From an uncultured Metabacillus sp. (GTDB lineage: Bacteria > Bacillota > Bacilli > Bacillales > Bacillaceae), in NCBI RefSeq assembly GCF_947503125.1, contig NZ_CANNCR010000003.1, forward strand, positions 1-64,000: a stretch of DNA of 64,000 bases. The letters run 5' to 3'. This document shows positions 8,615-17,168 of the stretch, in pieces. The notes beneath the pieces were generated by a model. It ran no database searches. It saw only the letters and a program-made list of their open reading frames with translations, and had not been told where the DNA came from. A program made the translations under genes and the position numbers. Positions within the stretch are counted from its first letter, which is position 1; the number at the start of each line of letters is the position of its first letter.

Positions 8615-9619
8615 ATGTTAATTAAATCTAATAAATTAAAAGTAGCTTGCCTGTTAGCTGGAGTTATCATCCTTCTATTTTTAATGTGTGGGAGTCTTAT
8701 TTACGGCTATACAAATACAAACTGGAGAATGGTGTATGAAGCTTTTACTCAGTTTAATGGCTCTAATGAACATATCATCATTCAAAATGTTCGACTGCCA
8801 AGAGCATTAATAGGGGCGGTTGTTGGTGCAAGCCTGGCGATTGCTGGAGCGATTATGCAAGCATTGACGAAAAACCCGCTCGCATCACCGAGTGTTTTTG
8901 GGATCAACGCAGGTGCGGGATTTTTTATCGTTGTTGCCGTTTCCTTATTTTACGTTGACTCTTTGCAAGCCTATACATGGATCGCATTTGCTGGAGCTGC
9001 TTTAACAGCCTTTTTAGTCTACTTCATTGGCTCCTTCGGAAGGGAAGGGCTGACTCCAATGAAGTTAACATTAGCGGGTGCTGCAATGGCGGCATTATTT
9101 TCTTCGTTAACACAAGGGCTGCTTGTTGTGAATGAATCAGCATTAGATCAAGTTCTATTTTGGCTCGCCGGTTCCATCCAAGGCAGGAAAATGGAAAGCT
9201 TAACGACTGTGTTACCTTATGTAGGAGCAGCGATTATTCTAAGTATGTTTTTGACGAAGAAAATCAATATCCTCACAATGGGAGAGGATGTGGCAAAGGG
9301 GTTAGGGCAGCGCACAGGAACTGTAAAGCTTCTTGCAGCACTTATTGTAATCGTGCTTGGCGGCGGTTCTGTTGCAGTAGCTGGACCGATTGCTTTTATT
9401 GGAATTGTGATTCCTCATTTTACAAGGTTTTTAGTCGGACACGATTATCGCTGGATTCTTCCGTATTGTGCTGTGCTCGGTGGGTCGCTTTTAGTATTAG
9501 CTGATATTTTGGCAAGATATATTATTATGCCTGAAGAGGTTCCGGTAGGAGTTATGACAGCCTTTATTGGAACTCCCTTTTTTGTCTACATTGCACGCAG
9601 GGGGTTCGGACAAAAATGA
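8615..9619 (+). CDS. FecCD-family siderophore permease (YfiZ-like)
   Basis: A 334-residue polytopic permease of the BtuC/FecCD family. The conserved N-terminal region RLPRALIGAVVGASLA, the segment TKNPLASPSVFGINAGA and the late motif GPIAFIGIVIPHFTR, which contacts the ATPase, are all visible. The start at 8615 follows AGGGAG by 6-7 nt; an upstream in-frame start lies within the Fur-box region's downstream edge and has no ribosome site. It overlaps the next permease by 4 bp (ATGA), so the two are translationally coupled and probably form the heterodimeric channel. Confidence 0.88.
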   Translation: MLIKSNKLKVACLLAGVIILLFLMCGSLIYGYTNTNWRMVYEAFTQFNGSNEHIIIQNVRLPRALIGAVVGASLAIAGAIMQALTKNPLASPSVFGINAGAGFFIVVAVSLFYVDSLQAYTWIAFAGAALTAFLVYFIGSFGREGLTPMKLTLAGAAMAALFSSLTQGLLVVNESALDQVLFWLAGSIQGRKMESLTTVLPYVGAAIILSMFLTKKINILTMGEDVAKGLGQRTGTVKLLAALIVIVLGGGSVAVAGPIAFIGIVIPHFTRFLVGHDYRWILPYCAVLGGSLLVLADILARYIIMPEEVPVGVMTAFIGTPFFVYIARRGFGQK

Positions 9620-10671
9620 AAAAGTATTTAAAACTGCGGATTGGCTCAGATAAAATTTCGTTTTTAATTGATAAAAAAGCACTTATTACATCTGTTATTT
9701 TACTTTTAATTGTCAGCGCAATTTTTCTTATCAGTACCGGGATTGGAGAGGTTTTAATCAGTCCGGTGAATGTTTTTAAAACACTTATCGGATATGGAAC
9801 TGACATGGAGAATTTATTTGTTTTTTCATTCCGTTTACCAAGGATTATGGTCGCTTTATTAGTTGGAATCTGCTTAGCAACAGCAGGCGCTATCCTGCAA
9901 GGCCTGATCAGAAATCCGCTGGCTTCGCCAGATATTATTGGGATAACGGGAGGAGGTTCAGTAGCTGTTGTTGTTTTCCTGATGTTATTCAGCGATAAAA
10001 ACAATGCTTTAACTGTAAATATTGAATGGATGCCTGTTGCAGCCTTTTTAGGGGCGACCCTTTTGGGACTGCTTGTCTATCTTCTGTCTTGGAAAAATGG
10101 TTCATCCTCAATCAGACTTGTCTTGATTGGAATTGGTTTATCCATGCTTACCCAATCATTAACAACTCTTTTTATGATCAGGGGGCCGATTTATCAAGCT
10201 GCACAAGCAAATGTATGGATTACAGGAACAGTATATGCAGCTACTTGGGAACAGGTTCGTGTGATGCTGCCAGTTGTTCTTATATTATTAGTTATCTGTA
10301 TGATTTCGGTGCGAAATGTGAATATTCAGGAGCTAGGTGATGAATTAGCAACAGGTGTTGGGAGTGCTGTTCAAAAAAACCGGCTTTTCCTGTTGATTTT
10401 AAGTACAGCCTTAACAGGTATTGCGGTAGCATTTGCCGGTGCAATTAGTTTTGTCGGATTAATGGCTCCGCATATAGGCAGGAGGCTTGTCGGATCGTCT
10501 TTTGGTTCTTTATTGCCAGTTTCAGCGCTGATCGGAGCAATTCTGGTGATGGTCGCAGATTTAATCGGGAGGTCCCTATTTTCTCCGTTAGAAGTTCCTG
10601 CAGGCGTGTTTACCGCGGCAATCGGGGCACCCTATTTTATATATCTATTATTTAAGACACGGAATACGTAA
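9616..10671 (+). CDS. FecCD-family siderophore permease (YfhA-like)
   Basis: The 351-residue second permease subunit. It shows FecCD hallmarks: RLPRIMVALLVGICLATAGA, RNPLASPDIIGITGG and GAISFVGLMAPHIGRRLVG. About nine to ten transmembrane helices are evident. It overlaps the first permease by ATGA and is followed after 36 nt by the ATPase gene. It probably pairs with the upstream permease, the divergent lipoprotein and the downstream ATPase to import iron-siderophore complexes. Confidence 0.88.
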   Translation: MKKYLKLRIGSDKISFLIDKKALITSVILLLIVSAIFLISTGIGEVLISPVNVFKTLIGYGTDMENLFVFSFRLPRIMVALLVGICLATAGAILQGLIRNPLASPDIIGITGGGSVAVVVFLMLFSDKNNALTVNIEWMPVAAFLGATLLGLLVYLLSWKNGSSSIRLVLIGIGLSMLTQSLTTLFMIRGPIYQAAQANVWITGTVYAATWEQVRVMLPVVLILLVICMISVRNVNIQELGDELATGVGSAVQKNRLFLLILSTALTGIAVAFAGAISFVGLMAPHIGRRLVGSSFGSLLPVSALIGAILVMVADLIGRSLFSPLEVPAGVFTAAIGAPYFIYLLFKTRNT

Positions 10672-10707
10672 AGCCTTAAGAGTTTTTGATAAAAGGAGTG
10701 GTTTACA

Positions 10708-11526
10708 ATGCATGCAATTGAAACAAATGCCCTAACACTTTCATACGGCGATACAATCATAATCAATGAATTAGATGTGAAAATTCCCAAGGAGGAAATT
10801 ACGGTTTTTATTGGTAGTAACGGTTGTGGAAAGTCTACATTGCTTCGCTCAATTGCGAGGCTGCTAAAGCCAAAGGAAGGCTCAGTATTACTTGAAGGAA
10901 ATGCGATTGCAAAATTACCGACAAAGGAAGTAGCGAAGCAGCTTGCCATCTTGCCTCAAGGCCCTGTGGCTCCTGAAGGGTTAACCGTTTTGCAGCTAGT
11001 AAAACAGGGAAGATACCCTTATCAAAGCTGGTTAAAGCAATGGACGAAGGAAGATGAAGAGGCGGTTACAAGTGCCCTTAAAGCGACTGGAATGGAAGCT
11101 TTTGCCGAAAGACCTGTTGACTCATTATCCGGTGGTCAAAGGCAGCGTGCATGGATTGCCATGACGTTAGCACAGAAAACAGATATTATTTTGCTTGATG
11201 AACCAACGACCTATCTTGATATGACACATCAAATTGAAATTTTAGATCTGCTCTTTGAATTAAATGAACGTGAAAAACGCACCATTGTCATGGTGTTGCA
11301 TGATCTAAATTTAGCTTGCCGTTATGCGCATAATCTAGTGGCTCTAAAAGACAAAAAAATCTATGCTCAAGGCAGACCTGAGGAAGTCATCAATTGCAGT
11401 TTAGTTCAACATGTTTTTCAAATGAATTGTGAAGTAACGGTTGATCCATTATTTGGAACTCCATTATGTATACCGCACGGAAGGGGCAGATGCATCGTGA
11501 GAGAAGTAGGGGTTGTAAATGGTTAA
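10708..11526 (+). CDS. yusV: Iron-siderophore ABC transporter ATP-binding protein (YusV-like)
   Basis: A 272-residue nucleotide-binding protein. Walker A is GSNGCGKS (36-43), the signature is LSGGQ (about 142), Walker B is IILLDEP with the catalytic Glu, and the switch His lies in MVLHDL. AAGGAGTGG lies upstream of the ATG. The family (FepC/FhuC type) powers siderophore import. In B. subtilis YusV serves several siderophore permeases in trans; here it is encoded directly with one permease pair. It overlaps the FhuF-like gene by 8 bp. Confidence 0.9.
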   Translation: MHAIETNALTLSYGDTIIINELDVKIPKEEITVFIGSNGCGKSTLLRSIARLLKPKEGSVLLEGNAIAKLPTKEVAKQLAILPQGPVAPEGLTVLQLVKQGRYPYQSWLKQWTKEDEEAVTSALKATGMEAFAERPVDSLSGGQRQRAWIAMTLAQKTDIILLDEPTTYLDMTHQIEILDLLFELNEREKRTIVMVLHDLNLACRYAHNLVALKDKKIYAQGRPEEVINCSLVQHVFQMNCEVTVDPLFGTPLCIPHGRGRCIVREVGVVNG

Positions 11527-12295
11527 ATTAAACGAGATTGAGATTGCTGCATTAAAAAAGTATCGCTTAAGCACAGAAGAAGCTGCACCATACGAAACGA
11601 TTAAAGGCTTGGATTTGTTAAATGATGATTTGATGAAGCGGATTTTTGATAAAAAGCTTCAAGAAAAGCTAAATACAGATAAACAAAATGTTATTGGTTC
11701 AATGCTTGTAAAAAGATATGCGTTTATCGCTGCATTAGTGTTATATTCGATGAGTGTGTTTGATAAAGGAATAAACAGCTCCATTGAAAATGTTTCCTTG
11801 CAAACAGATGAAAATGATCCTTTATGGCTTCCAAGCTTTAACTTTGGAAACCTTGAAGTAACTACTCCTGGCTCTGACAGGGCAGACTGGAGAGCTGAAG
11901 TTGTTCAAACTCTATTTTTGAAAAATATCACAAAAGTTGTTTCATCTATATCGAGTCAAACGAAGATTGCTAAATCAGTGCTTTGGGAAAATATTGCCGT
12001 TTATGTCTTTTGGATGTATGAAACCTTGTTAAAGGATGAGAGCCTAACTAATGAACAATATTCAAAGGTCCAAGAGGATTTTCACTATGTTGTCATTGAT
12101 GCTCCTCCAGCATTGTTCGGGGCAAAGTCGCGTAATCCGCTATCACAATTTTATCAGCCAAAACAAAATGATATCAGAACGCGAAAGACATGCTGTCTGT
12201 TTTATGTAACCTCAACGAATGGTGATCGCTGTACAACATGCCCTATTGAGTGCAGTAAAACGTTCATTAAGGAGGATGCTAAAAATGGATCATGA
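11519..12295 (+). CDS. FhuF-like siderophore-iron reductase ([2Fe-2S] C-terminal motif)
   Basis: A 258-residue soluble protein. Its C terminus carries Cys225-Cys226, Cys238 and Cys241 (CC-x11-C-x2-C), with a further Cys245. This resembles the unusual [2Fe-2S] ligand pattern of FhuF-type ferric-siderophore reductases. It probably releases iron from an imported siderophore by reduction, which fits its place as last functional gene of the uptake operon. The body is poorly conserved and could also be called an IucA/IucC C-terminal-like protein. Its start overlaps the ATPase gene by 8 bp. Confidence 0.72.
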   Translation: MVKLNEIEIAALKKYRLSTEEAAPYETIKGLDLLNDDLMKRIFDKKLQEKLNTDKQNVIGSMLVKRYAFIAALVLYSMSVFDKGINSSIENVSLQTDENDPLWLPSFNFGNLEVTTPGSDRADWRAEVVQTLFLKNITKVVSSISSQTKIAKSVLWENIAVYVFWMYETLLKDESLTNEQYSKVQEDFHYVVIDAPPALFGAKSRNPLSQFYQPKQNDIRTRKTCCLFYVTSTNGDRCTTCPIECSKTFIKEDAKNGS

Positions 12296-12539
12296 ACTGG
12301 TTGAAAAGTTTGATGGGCTCCTTGAAAAATATACAGAATTACTGTTAGGGGATGCATCAGATGAACTAATGGAAAAGGTAAAAATGTGGGCGCTTTATTC
12401 CCATATAGCAAAATCGATGCCGCCTTTAGTAAAGCATTGGAATGCAACCTATCCAGATGCCAAAAATGAATTAAAAACGTTGATTAACGAGATTAAAGCG
12501 CTTAATGAAAAACATCGTGAATCAGCTAATAACAAATAA
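12285..12539 (+). CDS. yusU: YusU-like protein (DUF2573 type)
   Basis: An 84-residue acidic helical protein of unknown function. Sequence features (LLEKYTELLLGDASDELMEKVK, split by family memory) and position next to yusV match B. subtilis YusU. The start at 12285 follows AAGGAGG and overlaps the FhuF-like gene by 11 bp, so it is co-translated with the siderophore operon. No signal peptide, membrane helix or cysteine is seen. Confidence 0.7.
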   Translation: MDHELVEKFDGLLEKYTELLLGDASDELMEKVKMWALYSHIAKSMPPLVKHWNATYPDAKNELKTLINEIKALNEKHRESANNK

Positions 12540-12577
12540 AAAAACCTCAGCTTTGAAGAGAAAGCTAAGGTTTTTTG
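12540..12577. terminator. Bidirectional terminator
   Basis: AAAAACCTCAGCTTT pairs with AAAGCTAAGGTTTTTT with one C/A mismatch and a GAAGAG loop; both strands have T-runs, serving yusU and the convergent coat gene. Confidence 0.85.
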
Positions 12578-12579
12578 TC

Positions 12580-12921
12580 TTATTGGGAAATACCGTTATA
12601 AGGTGATTGCTGCCCAAGATAGTTTGAAAATTGTTGATAAGATTGTTGAAGCTTTTGAGTTTCTGCTGCTTCAAGTGAGTACCAGCCATTTTTGAACATA
12701 AGATTGAAAAGGTCCCGCTGTGCTTGTTGTGTTTCATTGGTAATAGTTAAGATATCTTGATATAAAGCTTGATGGCTTGCTTCATTAAGGACTGTTGAAT
12801 AAGCATCGGTCATATATTTTTCAGTCGATAAAAAATCGTTAACAAAGTCACGATCATTCATTTGTGAATTTTTTTGCATCTGTGTCGCAGGGTTCTGAAT
12901 TTTCTGCTGATTATTATTCAT
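12580..12921 (-). CDS. Spore coat protein, CotF family (YusN-like)
   Basis: A 113-residue Gln/Asn-rich protein. Its central region (DFLSTEKYMTDAYSTVLNEA, TNETQQAQRDLFNLMFKNGW) is typical of the CotF/coat ferritin-like helical domain. The start is set by GAGGAG 8 nt upstream. Position next to fadM and similarity suggest YusN of B. subtilis, a CotF relative. It is presumably made in the mother cell and placed in the coat; no sigma factor promoter was assigned. Confidence 0.8.
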   Translation of the reverse strand: MNNNQQKIQNPATQMQKNSQMNDRDFVNDFLSTEKYMTDAYSTVLNEASHQALYQDILTITNETQQAQRDLFNLMFKNGWYSLEAAETQKLQQSYQQFSNYLGQQSPYNGISQ

Positions 12922-12938
12922 GCCTATCACTCCTCACT

Positions 12939-13205
12939 TTATTGAAACTGTGAACTTGATTGTGATTGTTGCCCGGATCCAAGATGGGTTAAGATTTTCT
13001 GATAATGCTGATGGTGCATTTGACCAACTTGATCCAGTTGTGCTTTGATTTCTTGGTCCTGACATTGGGATGCATAAAAATGAGCTTTTTTCATCGCTAA
13101 TAGATTCCAAGAAAGCATATCTGTCAAATAAAGCTGATCCTTTGTTGTTACAACCGCAGGCGGCTGCTGCATGATCCCTTGCTGCTGCATATTTTGTTGT
13201 TGCAT
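12939..13205 (-). CDS. Second spore coat protein, CotF-like with Gln-rich head
   Basis: An 88-residue protein. A Gln/Met-rich N-terminal segment precedes one helical repeat (DMLSWNLLAMKKAHFYASQC) like the CotF family, and the tail is again Gln/Ser-rich. Two adjacent ATGs follow AGGAGGG; the second (13205) has the better 6-7 nt spacing. It lies 17 nt upstream of the YusN-like gene in the same direction and probably forms a two-gene coat operon. The 133-nt stretch upstream has an open frame but no ribosome site to support a longer protein. Confidence 0.7.
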   Translation of the reverse strand: MQQQNMQQQGIMQQPPAVVTTKDQLYLTDMLSWNLLAMKKAHFYASQCQDQEIKAQLDQVGQMHHQHYQKILTHLGSGQQSQSSSQFQ

Positions 13206-13408
13206 CATGTACCCTCCTAAGATCATAGTGTCACATATCGTTCCACTAAACAAAGGAATTATACACAATCTTTCACTCGAGGACATATTGATAAGATGGG
13301 CAGAATACAGTCTGTAATAAGACATTTTGCCTAAAGATTTAAATTCGCTCTTTATGTATGTAGTGTTGGATTAGAAACGGTATAAAAACGATTAAGGAGG
13401 GTTTTATG

Positions 13409-14326
13409 ATGGAACAGCTTCTGCGAAACTCTTTTATGTTTTTATCCAAAAATAGAATGATAACGAAATTAGCAAAAAAATATGGCTTAAAGTTCGGAGC
13501 GGCAAGGTTTGTAGCTGGTGAAAACATTGAATCCGCCATAAAGGTCATTAAGGACTTAAATGAAAAAGGTCTTGATGTAACGCTTGATTATTTGGGAGAA
13601 TTTATTAAAAAGGAACAAGAAGCAAATGAAATGGCTGATCATTGCATACAGGCAATCGAAGCAATTTCACAAAATCAATTAAAGTCACAGCTTTCTCTGA
13701 AGTTAACCTCAATGGGGTTGGATATTTCAAATGAAGTAGTATTAAACAATATGAAGCGCATTCTTACGGCAGCTAAGCAATATAAAGTGTTTGTCACAAT
13801 CGATATGGAGGATTACTCAAGATGTGAAAAGACACTTACTCTATTTAAACAACTAAAAAAGGAATTTAACAATGTTGGGACTGTTCTTCAAGCTTATCTT
13901 TATCGTACGGGCAGGGATATTGAGGAACTAAAGCGGTTTAAACCGAATTTGCGGCTTGTCAAGGGAGCATATAAAGAAACCTCCAAGGTAGCATTTCCAG
14001 AGAAAAAAGCAGTTGATGAAAACTTTAAGCAAATCATAAAAGCTCATATGCTGAATGGAAACTTCACAGCAGTTGCCACTCATGATGATATGATTATCAA
14101 CTATACAAAAAGGCTTGTAAAAATTCATAAAATACCGAAGGAGCAATATGAATTCCAAATGCTTTACGGAATTCGTCCGGAAAAACAGCTTGAACTGGTA
14201 AAAGAAGGGTACCGCATGCGTGTATATGTGCCATATGGGACCGATTGGTATGGATATTTTATGAGAAGACTTGCAGAACGACCAGCAAATGTTGCCTTTG
14301 TATTAAAAGGAATTTTGAAAAAATGA
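13409..14326 (+). CDS. fadM: Proline dehydrogenase (FadM/YusM type)
   Basis: A 305-residue flavoenzyme oxidising proline to 1-pyrroline-5-carboxylate. The family's barrel motifs are visible: TIDMEDYSRCE, VLQAYLYRTGRD, RLVKGAYKE, ATHDDMII, FQMLYGIRPE, and the C-terminal YGYFMRRLAERP, which lies by the FAD/substrate pocket. It is very similar to B. subtilis FadM, located as here beside yuzL and fadN. The second of two ATGs is preferred (AAGGAGGG 8 nt upstream). No 1-pyrroline-5-carboxylate dehydrogenase gene lies alongside. Confidence 0.93.
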   Translation: MEQLLRNSFMFLSKNRMITKLAKKYGLKFGAARFVAGENIESAIKVIKDLNEKGLDVTLDYLGEFIKKEQEANEMADHCIQAIEAISQNQLKSQLSLKLTSMGLDISNEVVLNNMKRILTAAKQYKVFVTIDMEDYSRCEKTLTLFKQLKKEFNNVGTVLQAYLYRTGRDIEELKRFKPNLRLVKGAYKETSKVAFPEKKAVDENFKQIIKAHMLNGNFTAVATHDDMIINYTKRLVKIHKIPKEQYEFQMLYGIRPEKQLELVKEGYRMRVYVPYGTDWYGYFMRRLAERPANVAFVLKGILKK

Positions 14327-14362
14327 ATGAAGGCTGGCCATTTAAGTCAGCCCTCACATAAC
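14327..14362 (-). terminator. Weak candidate terminator of yuzL
   Basis: On the minus strand GGCTG and CAGCC (about 14332-14354) can pair, with TTCATTCATTTTTT following. The stem is only 5 bp, so this is tentative. Confidence 0.35.
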
Positions 14363-14518
14363 CTAAAAATTGTCATTCCCCATATTATCCTGCTTGTATT
14401 GCTGGTTTTGACTTGTGCGTTTACCGCCGCCAGTCTTTTCATTTGTAGGACCAGCGTTGCCCTTTACACTTGCAGCACTTACACCTGCTTTGGAAGGATT
14501 CTTTTTTAAACGTGCCAT
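14363..14518 (-). CDS. yuzL: YuzL-like small spore-associated protein
   Basis: A 51-residue basic, glycine/asparagine-rich protein (MARLKKNPSKAGVSAASVKG at the start; GGGKRTSQNQQYKQDN near the end). The start follows AGGAGGTGAT. The sequence and the location between fadM and fadN match B. subtilis YuzL. The composition resembles minor small acid-soluble spore proteins, but a role in the spore is inference. Confidence 0.75.
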   Translation of the reverse strand: MARLKKNPSKAGVSAASVKGNAGPTNEKTGGGKRTSQNQQYKQDNMGNDNF

Positions 14519-14591
14519 CAATTATCACCTCCTAACAATGTAGCTTTTCCAAAGTAGAAATTGATTATTTCGAAAAAAAGTGCTGAATGTA

Positions 14592-14620
14592 TTGAAGAAA
14601 TTTTCGAAATCTTTTATATT
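14592..14620 (+). promoter_or_regulatory. Candidate SigA promoter of fadNAE
   Basis: TTGAAG (14592-14597) and TATATT (14615-14620) are separated by exactly 17 nt, about 40 nt upstream of the FadR operator. Confidence 0.55.
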
Positions 14621-14666
14621 AAGGATAGAGGAACATATTTGCAATGAATTTTTTTTGGGAGAAAAA

Positions 14667-14684
14667 TGAATGAGTATTCATTCA
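14667..14684 (+). promoter_or_regulatory. FadR operator of the fadNAE operon
   Basis: TGAATGAGTATTCATTCA is an 18-bp palindrome that fits the Bacillus FadR consensus TGAATGAMTANTCATTCA. It lies between the promoter and the fadN ribosome site. FadR is released from DNA by long-chain acyl-CoA, inducing beta-oxidation. Confidence 0.9.
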
Positions 14685-14701
14685 AATGGAGGGGAAGTAG
14701 C

Positions 14702-17086
14702 ATGATCCAACGAATTAGAAAAGCTGCCGTACTAGGTTCTGGGGTAATGGGCTCAGGCATTGCAGCACATTTAGCGAATATTGGCATCCCGGTGCTGCTA
14801 TTGGATATCGTGCCGCGTGAATTGGATGAAGGGGAAATCAAAAAGGGATTAACATTAGCAGAAAAGTCTGTACGAAACCGAATCGCTCAAACAGCAATTC
14901 AAAAGCTATTTAAACACAAACCAGCTCCATTAACTATTTCCGAAAATTCTTCCCTCATTGAGGCCGGAAATCTTGAAGATGATCTACATCGACTTTCTGA
15001 GGTAGATTGGATCATTGAGGTTGTTGTTGAGAATCTAGCTGTAAAGCAAAAGGTTTTTGCTGAGGTTGATAAACATAGAAAACCGGGGAGTATTGTTAGC
15101 TCAAATACATCAGGAATTTCTGTAGAGGCTATGGCTGAAGGGCGGTCGGAGGATTTTAAAAATCATTTCCTTGGAACGCATTTCTTCAATCCCCCTCGTT
15201 ATTTAAAGCTTTTAGAAATTATTCCGACTAAGGACACAGATGAAAATGTTTTATCGTTTATGAAATCATTTGGTGAGGATGTTTTAGGAAAAGGTGTCGT
15301 CATTGCAAAGGACACACCTAATTTTATTGCAAACCGTATCGGTACGTACGGACTTTTAGTAACAGTACAACAGCTCATGAAGGAAGGCTATAGCGTTGGA
15401 GAGGTTGACTCTGTTACTGGACCTCTGATCGGCAGACCGAAAAGTGCCACCTTCCGTACACTAGATGTCGTTGGCTTGGACACCTTTGCTCATGTGGCCA
15501 AAAATGTTTATGACCAAGTGGAAGGAATGGAAAGGGAGGTTTTTGAGCTTCCTGGATTCATGCAGAAAATGCTTGATAATGGCTGGCTTGGAAGCAAAAG
15601 CGGGCAAGGCTTCTATAAAAAGGAAGGGAAGGAAATTCTCGAATTAAACCCGGAAACGCTTGAATATGAACAAAGAAAAAAGCTTTCTACCCCATCGATT
15701 GAAGCAGCAAAGCAGGCTAAAGGTTTAGAAAATAAATTGAAAGCGCTTATCTATTCGGATGACCGCGCGGGTACCCTTCTGCAAAATATTACGATTCCTA
15801 CACTCATCTATTCTGCAGAACTTCTTGGAACCATTGCAGACGATATCGTTGCGATTGATCGCGCGATGAAATGGGGCTTTGGCTGGGAAGCAGGGCCGTT
15901 TGAGCTTTGGGATGCCATTGGGGTTGAAAAATCAATTGAATTAATCGCAGCTCGTGGCTTTGACGTTCCGGATTGGGTAAAAGAAATGATAGCGAAAGGC
16001 TATGAGACATTTTACCGCAAGGAAAATGGGGTTCTTTTCTTTTATAACAATGGTGAATATCGTCAAGTGCTCCAAAATTCAAAGGTGATCGATTTAAAAA
16101 CACATAAAGAAGTACATGGTGTCATCAAGAAAAACAGTGGAGCAAGTTTGCTTGATATCGGTGAAGGTGTTGCCTTACTTGAATTTCATTCAAAAAGCAA
16201 TGCAATTGGTTTAGATATTATTCAAATGATTAATTTTGCCATTGATGAAGTTGAAAAAAATTACAAAGGACTTGTGATCGGAAACCAGGGGAAAAACTTC
16301 TGTGTCGGAGCAAACCTTGGCTTAATTTTAATGGAAGCTCAAGATGATAACTATTTTGAAATTGATATGGTCATCCATCAATTTCAACAAGCGATGATGA
16401 AGATTAAATATAGTAAAAAGCCGGTCGTTGCAGCACCATTTGGTATGACGTTAGGCGGTGGTGCAGAAATATGCCTTCCAGCAAGCAGCATTCAGGCTTC
16501 AAGTGAAACCTATATGGGATTGGTTGAAGTTGGCGTTGGCTTAATTCCAGGTGGCGGCGGCAATAAAGAGCTATATATGAAGCATTTAAACAGCATGCCT
16601 AAAGGTATTGAATTTGATTTACAATCTGTTGCAAATAAAGTGTTTGAAACGATTGCAATGGCTAAAGTTTCCACCTCAGCAGCAGAGGCAAGAAAGAATC
16701 GATTCTTAAATGATAATGACAGAATTAGTGTAAATAGTGATCACTTGCTATACGATGCAAAGCAAAGAGTCATTGAACTCTATAATAACGGCTACCAGCC
16801 GCCAATTAGAAAAAAAGTACCTGTTGTTGGAGAAACCGGATATGCAACATTATTGCTTGGTGCGCAATCAATGTACTTGTCAGGTTACATTTCAGATCAT
16901 GATTTAAAAATTGCCAAGAAGCTTGCCTATGTGATTGCAGGAGGAAAGGTTCCATTTGGAACAGAAGTGGATGAACAATATCTGCTAAATTTAGAAAAAG
17001 AAGCCTTTTTAAGTTTAGTAGCGGAAGGAAAATCTCAGCAACGTATGCAGCATATGCTTGTAAAAGGTAAACCGCTAAGAAATTAA
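14702..17086 (+). CDS. fadN: 3-hydroxyacyl-CoA dehydrogenase / enoyl-CoA hydratase FadN
   Basis: A 794-residue bifunctional beta-oxidation enzyme, close to the length of B. subtilis FadN. The N-terminal NAD-binding motif is G12-S-G14-V-M-G17. The dehydrogenase segment NHFLGTHFFNPPRYLKLLE follows, and the crotonase-like C-terminal part has GLVIGNQGKNFCVGANLG and GMTLGGGAE oxyanion-hole elements. The start at 14702 has GGAGGGG 7 nt upstream and lies downstream of the FadR operator. It is the first gene of fadNAE, converting enoyl-CoA to 3-ketoacyl-CoA for FadA. Confidence 0.95.
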   Translation: MIQRIRKAAVLGSGVMGSGIAAHLANIGIPVLLLDIVPRELDEGEIKKGLTLAEKSVRNRIAQTAIQKLFKHKPAPLTISENSSLIEAGNLEDDLHRLSEVDWIIEVVVENLAVKQKVFAEVDKHRKPGSIVSSNTSGISVEAMAEGRSEDFKNHFLGTHFFNPPRYLKLLEIIPTKDTDENVLSFMKSFGEDVLGKGVVIAKDTPNFIANRIGTYGLLVTVQQLMKEGYSVGEVDSVTGPLIGRPKSATFRTLDVVGLDTFAHVAKNVYDQVEGMEREVFELPGFMQKMLDNGWLGSKSGQGFYKKEGKEILELNPETLEYEQRKKLSTPSIEAAKQAKGLENKLKALIYSDDRAGTLLQNITIPTLIYSAELLGTIADDIVAIDRAMKWGFGWEAGPFELWDAIGVEKSIELIAARGFDVPDWVKEMIAKGYETFYRKENGVLFFYNNGEYRQVLQNSKVIDLKTHKEVHGVIKKNSGASLLDIGEGVALLEFHSKSNAIGLDIIQMINFAIDEVEKNYKGLVIGNQGKNFCVGANLGLILMEAQDDNYFEIDMVIHQFQQAMMKIKYSKKPVVAAPFGMTLGGGAEICLPASSIQASSETYMGLVEVGVGLIPGGGGNKELYMKHLNSMPKGIEFDLQSVANKVFETIAMAKVSTSAAEARKNRFLNDNDRISVNSDHLLYDAKQRVIELYNNGYQPPIRKKVPVVGETGYATLLLGAQSMYLSGYISDHDLKIAKKLAYVIAGGKVPFGTEVDEQYLLNLEKEAFLSLVAEGKSQQRMQHMLVKGKPLRN

Positions 17087-17168
17087 TGTTCCGTTTCTTG
17101 AGGAATTCCTTGAATGTTCTAATAAGCAAAGCTTTGATGATAGAGATCACAAAGGGAGGCATGAATGA

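Noticed and set aside
14327-14509. Plus-strand frame of 60 codons after fadM.
   Set aside because: It is antisense to yuzL, which has a perfect ribosome site and family resemblance.
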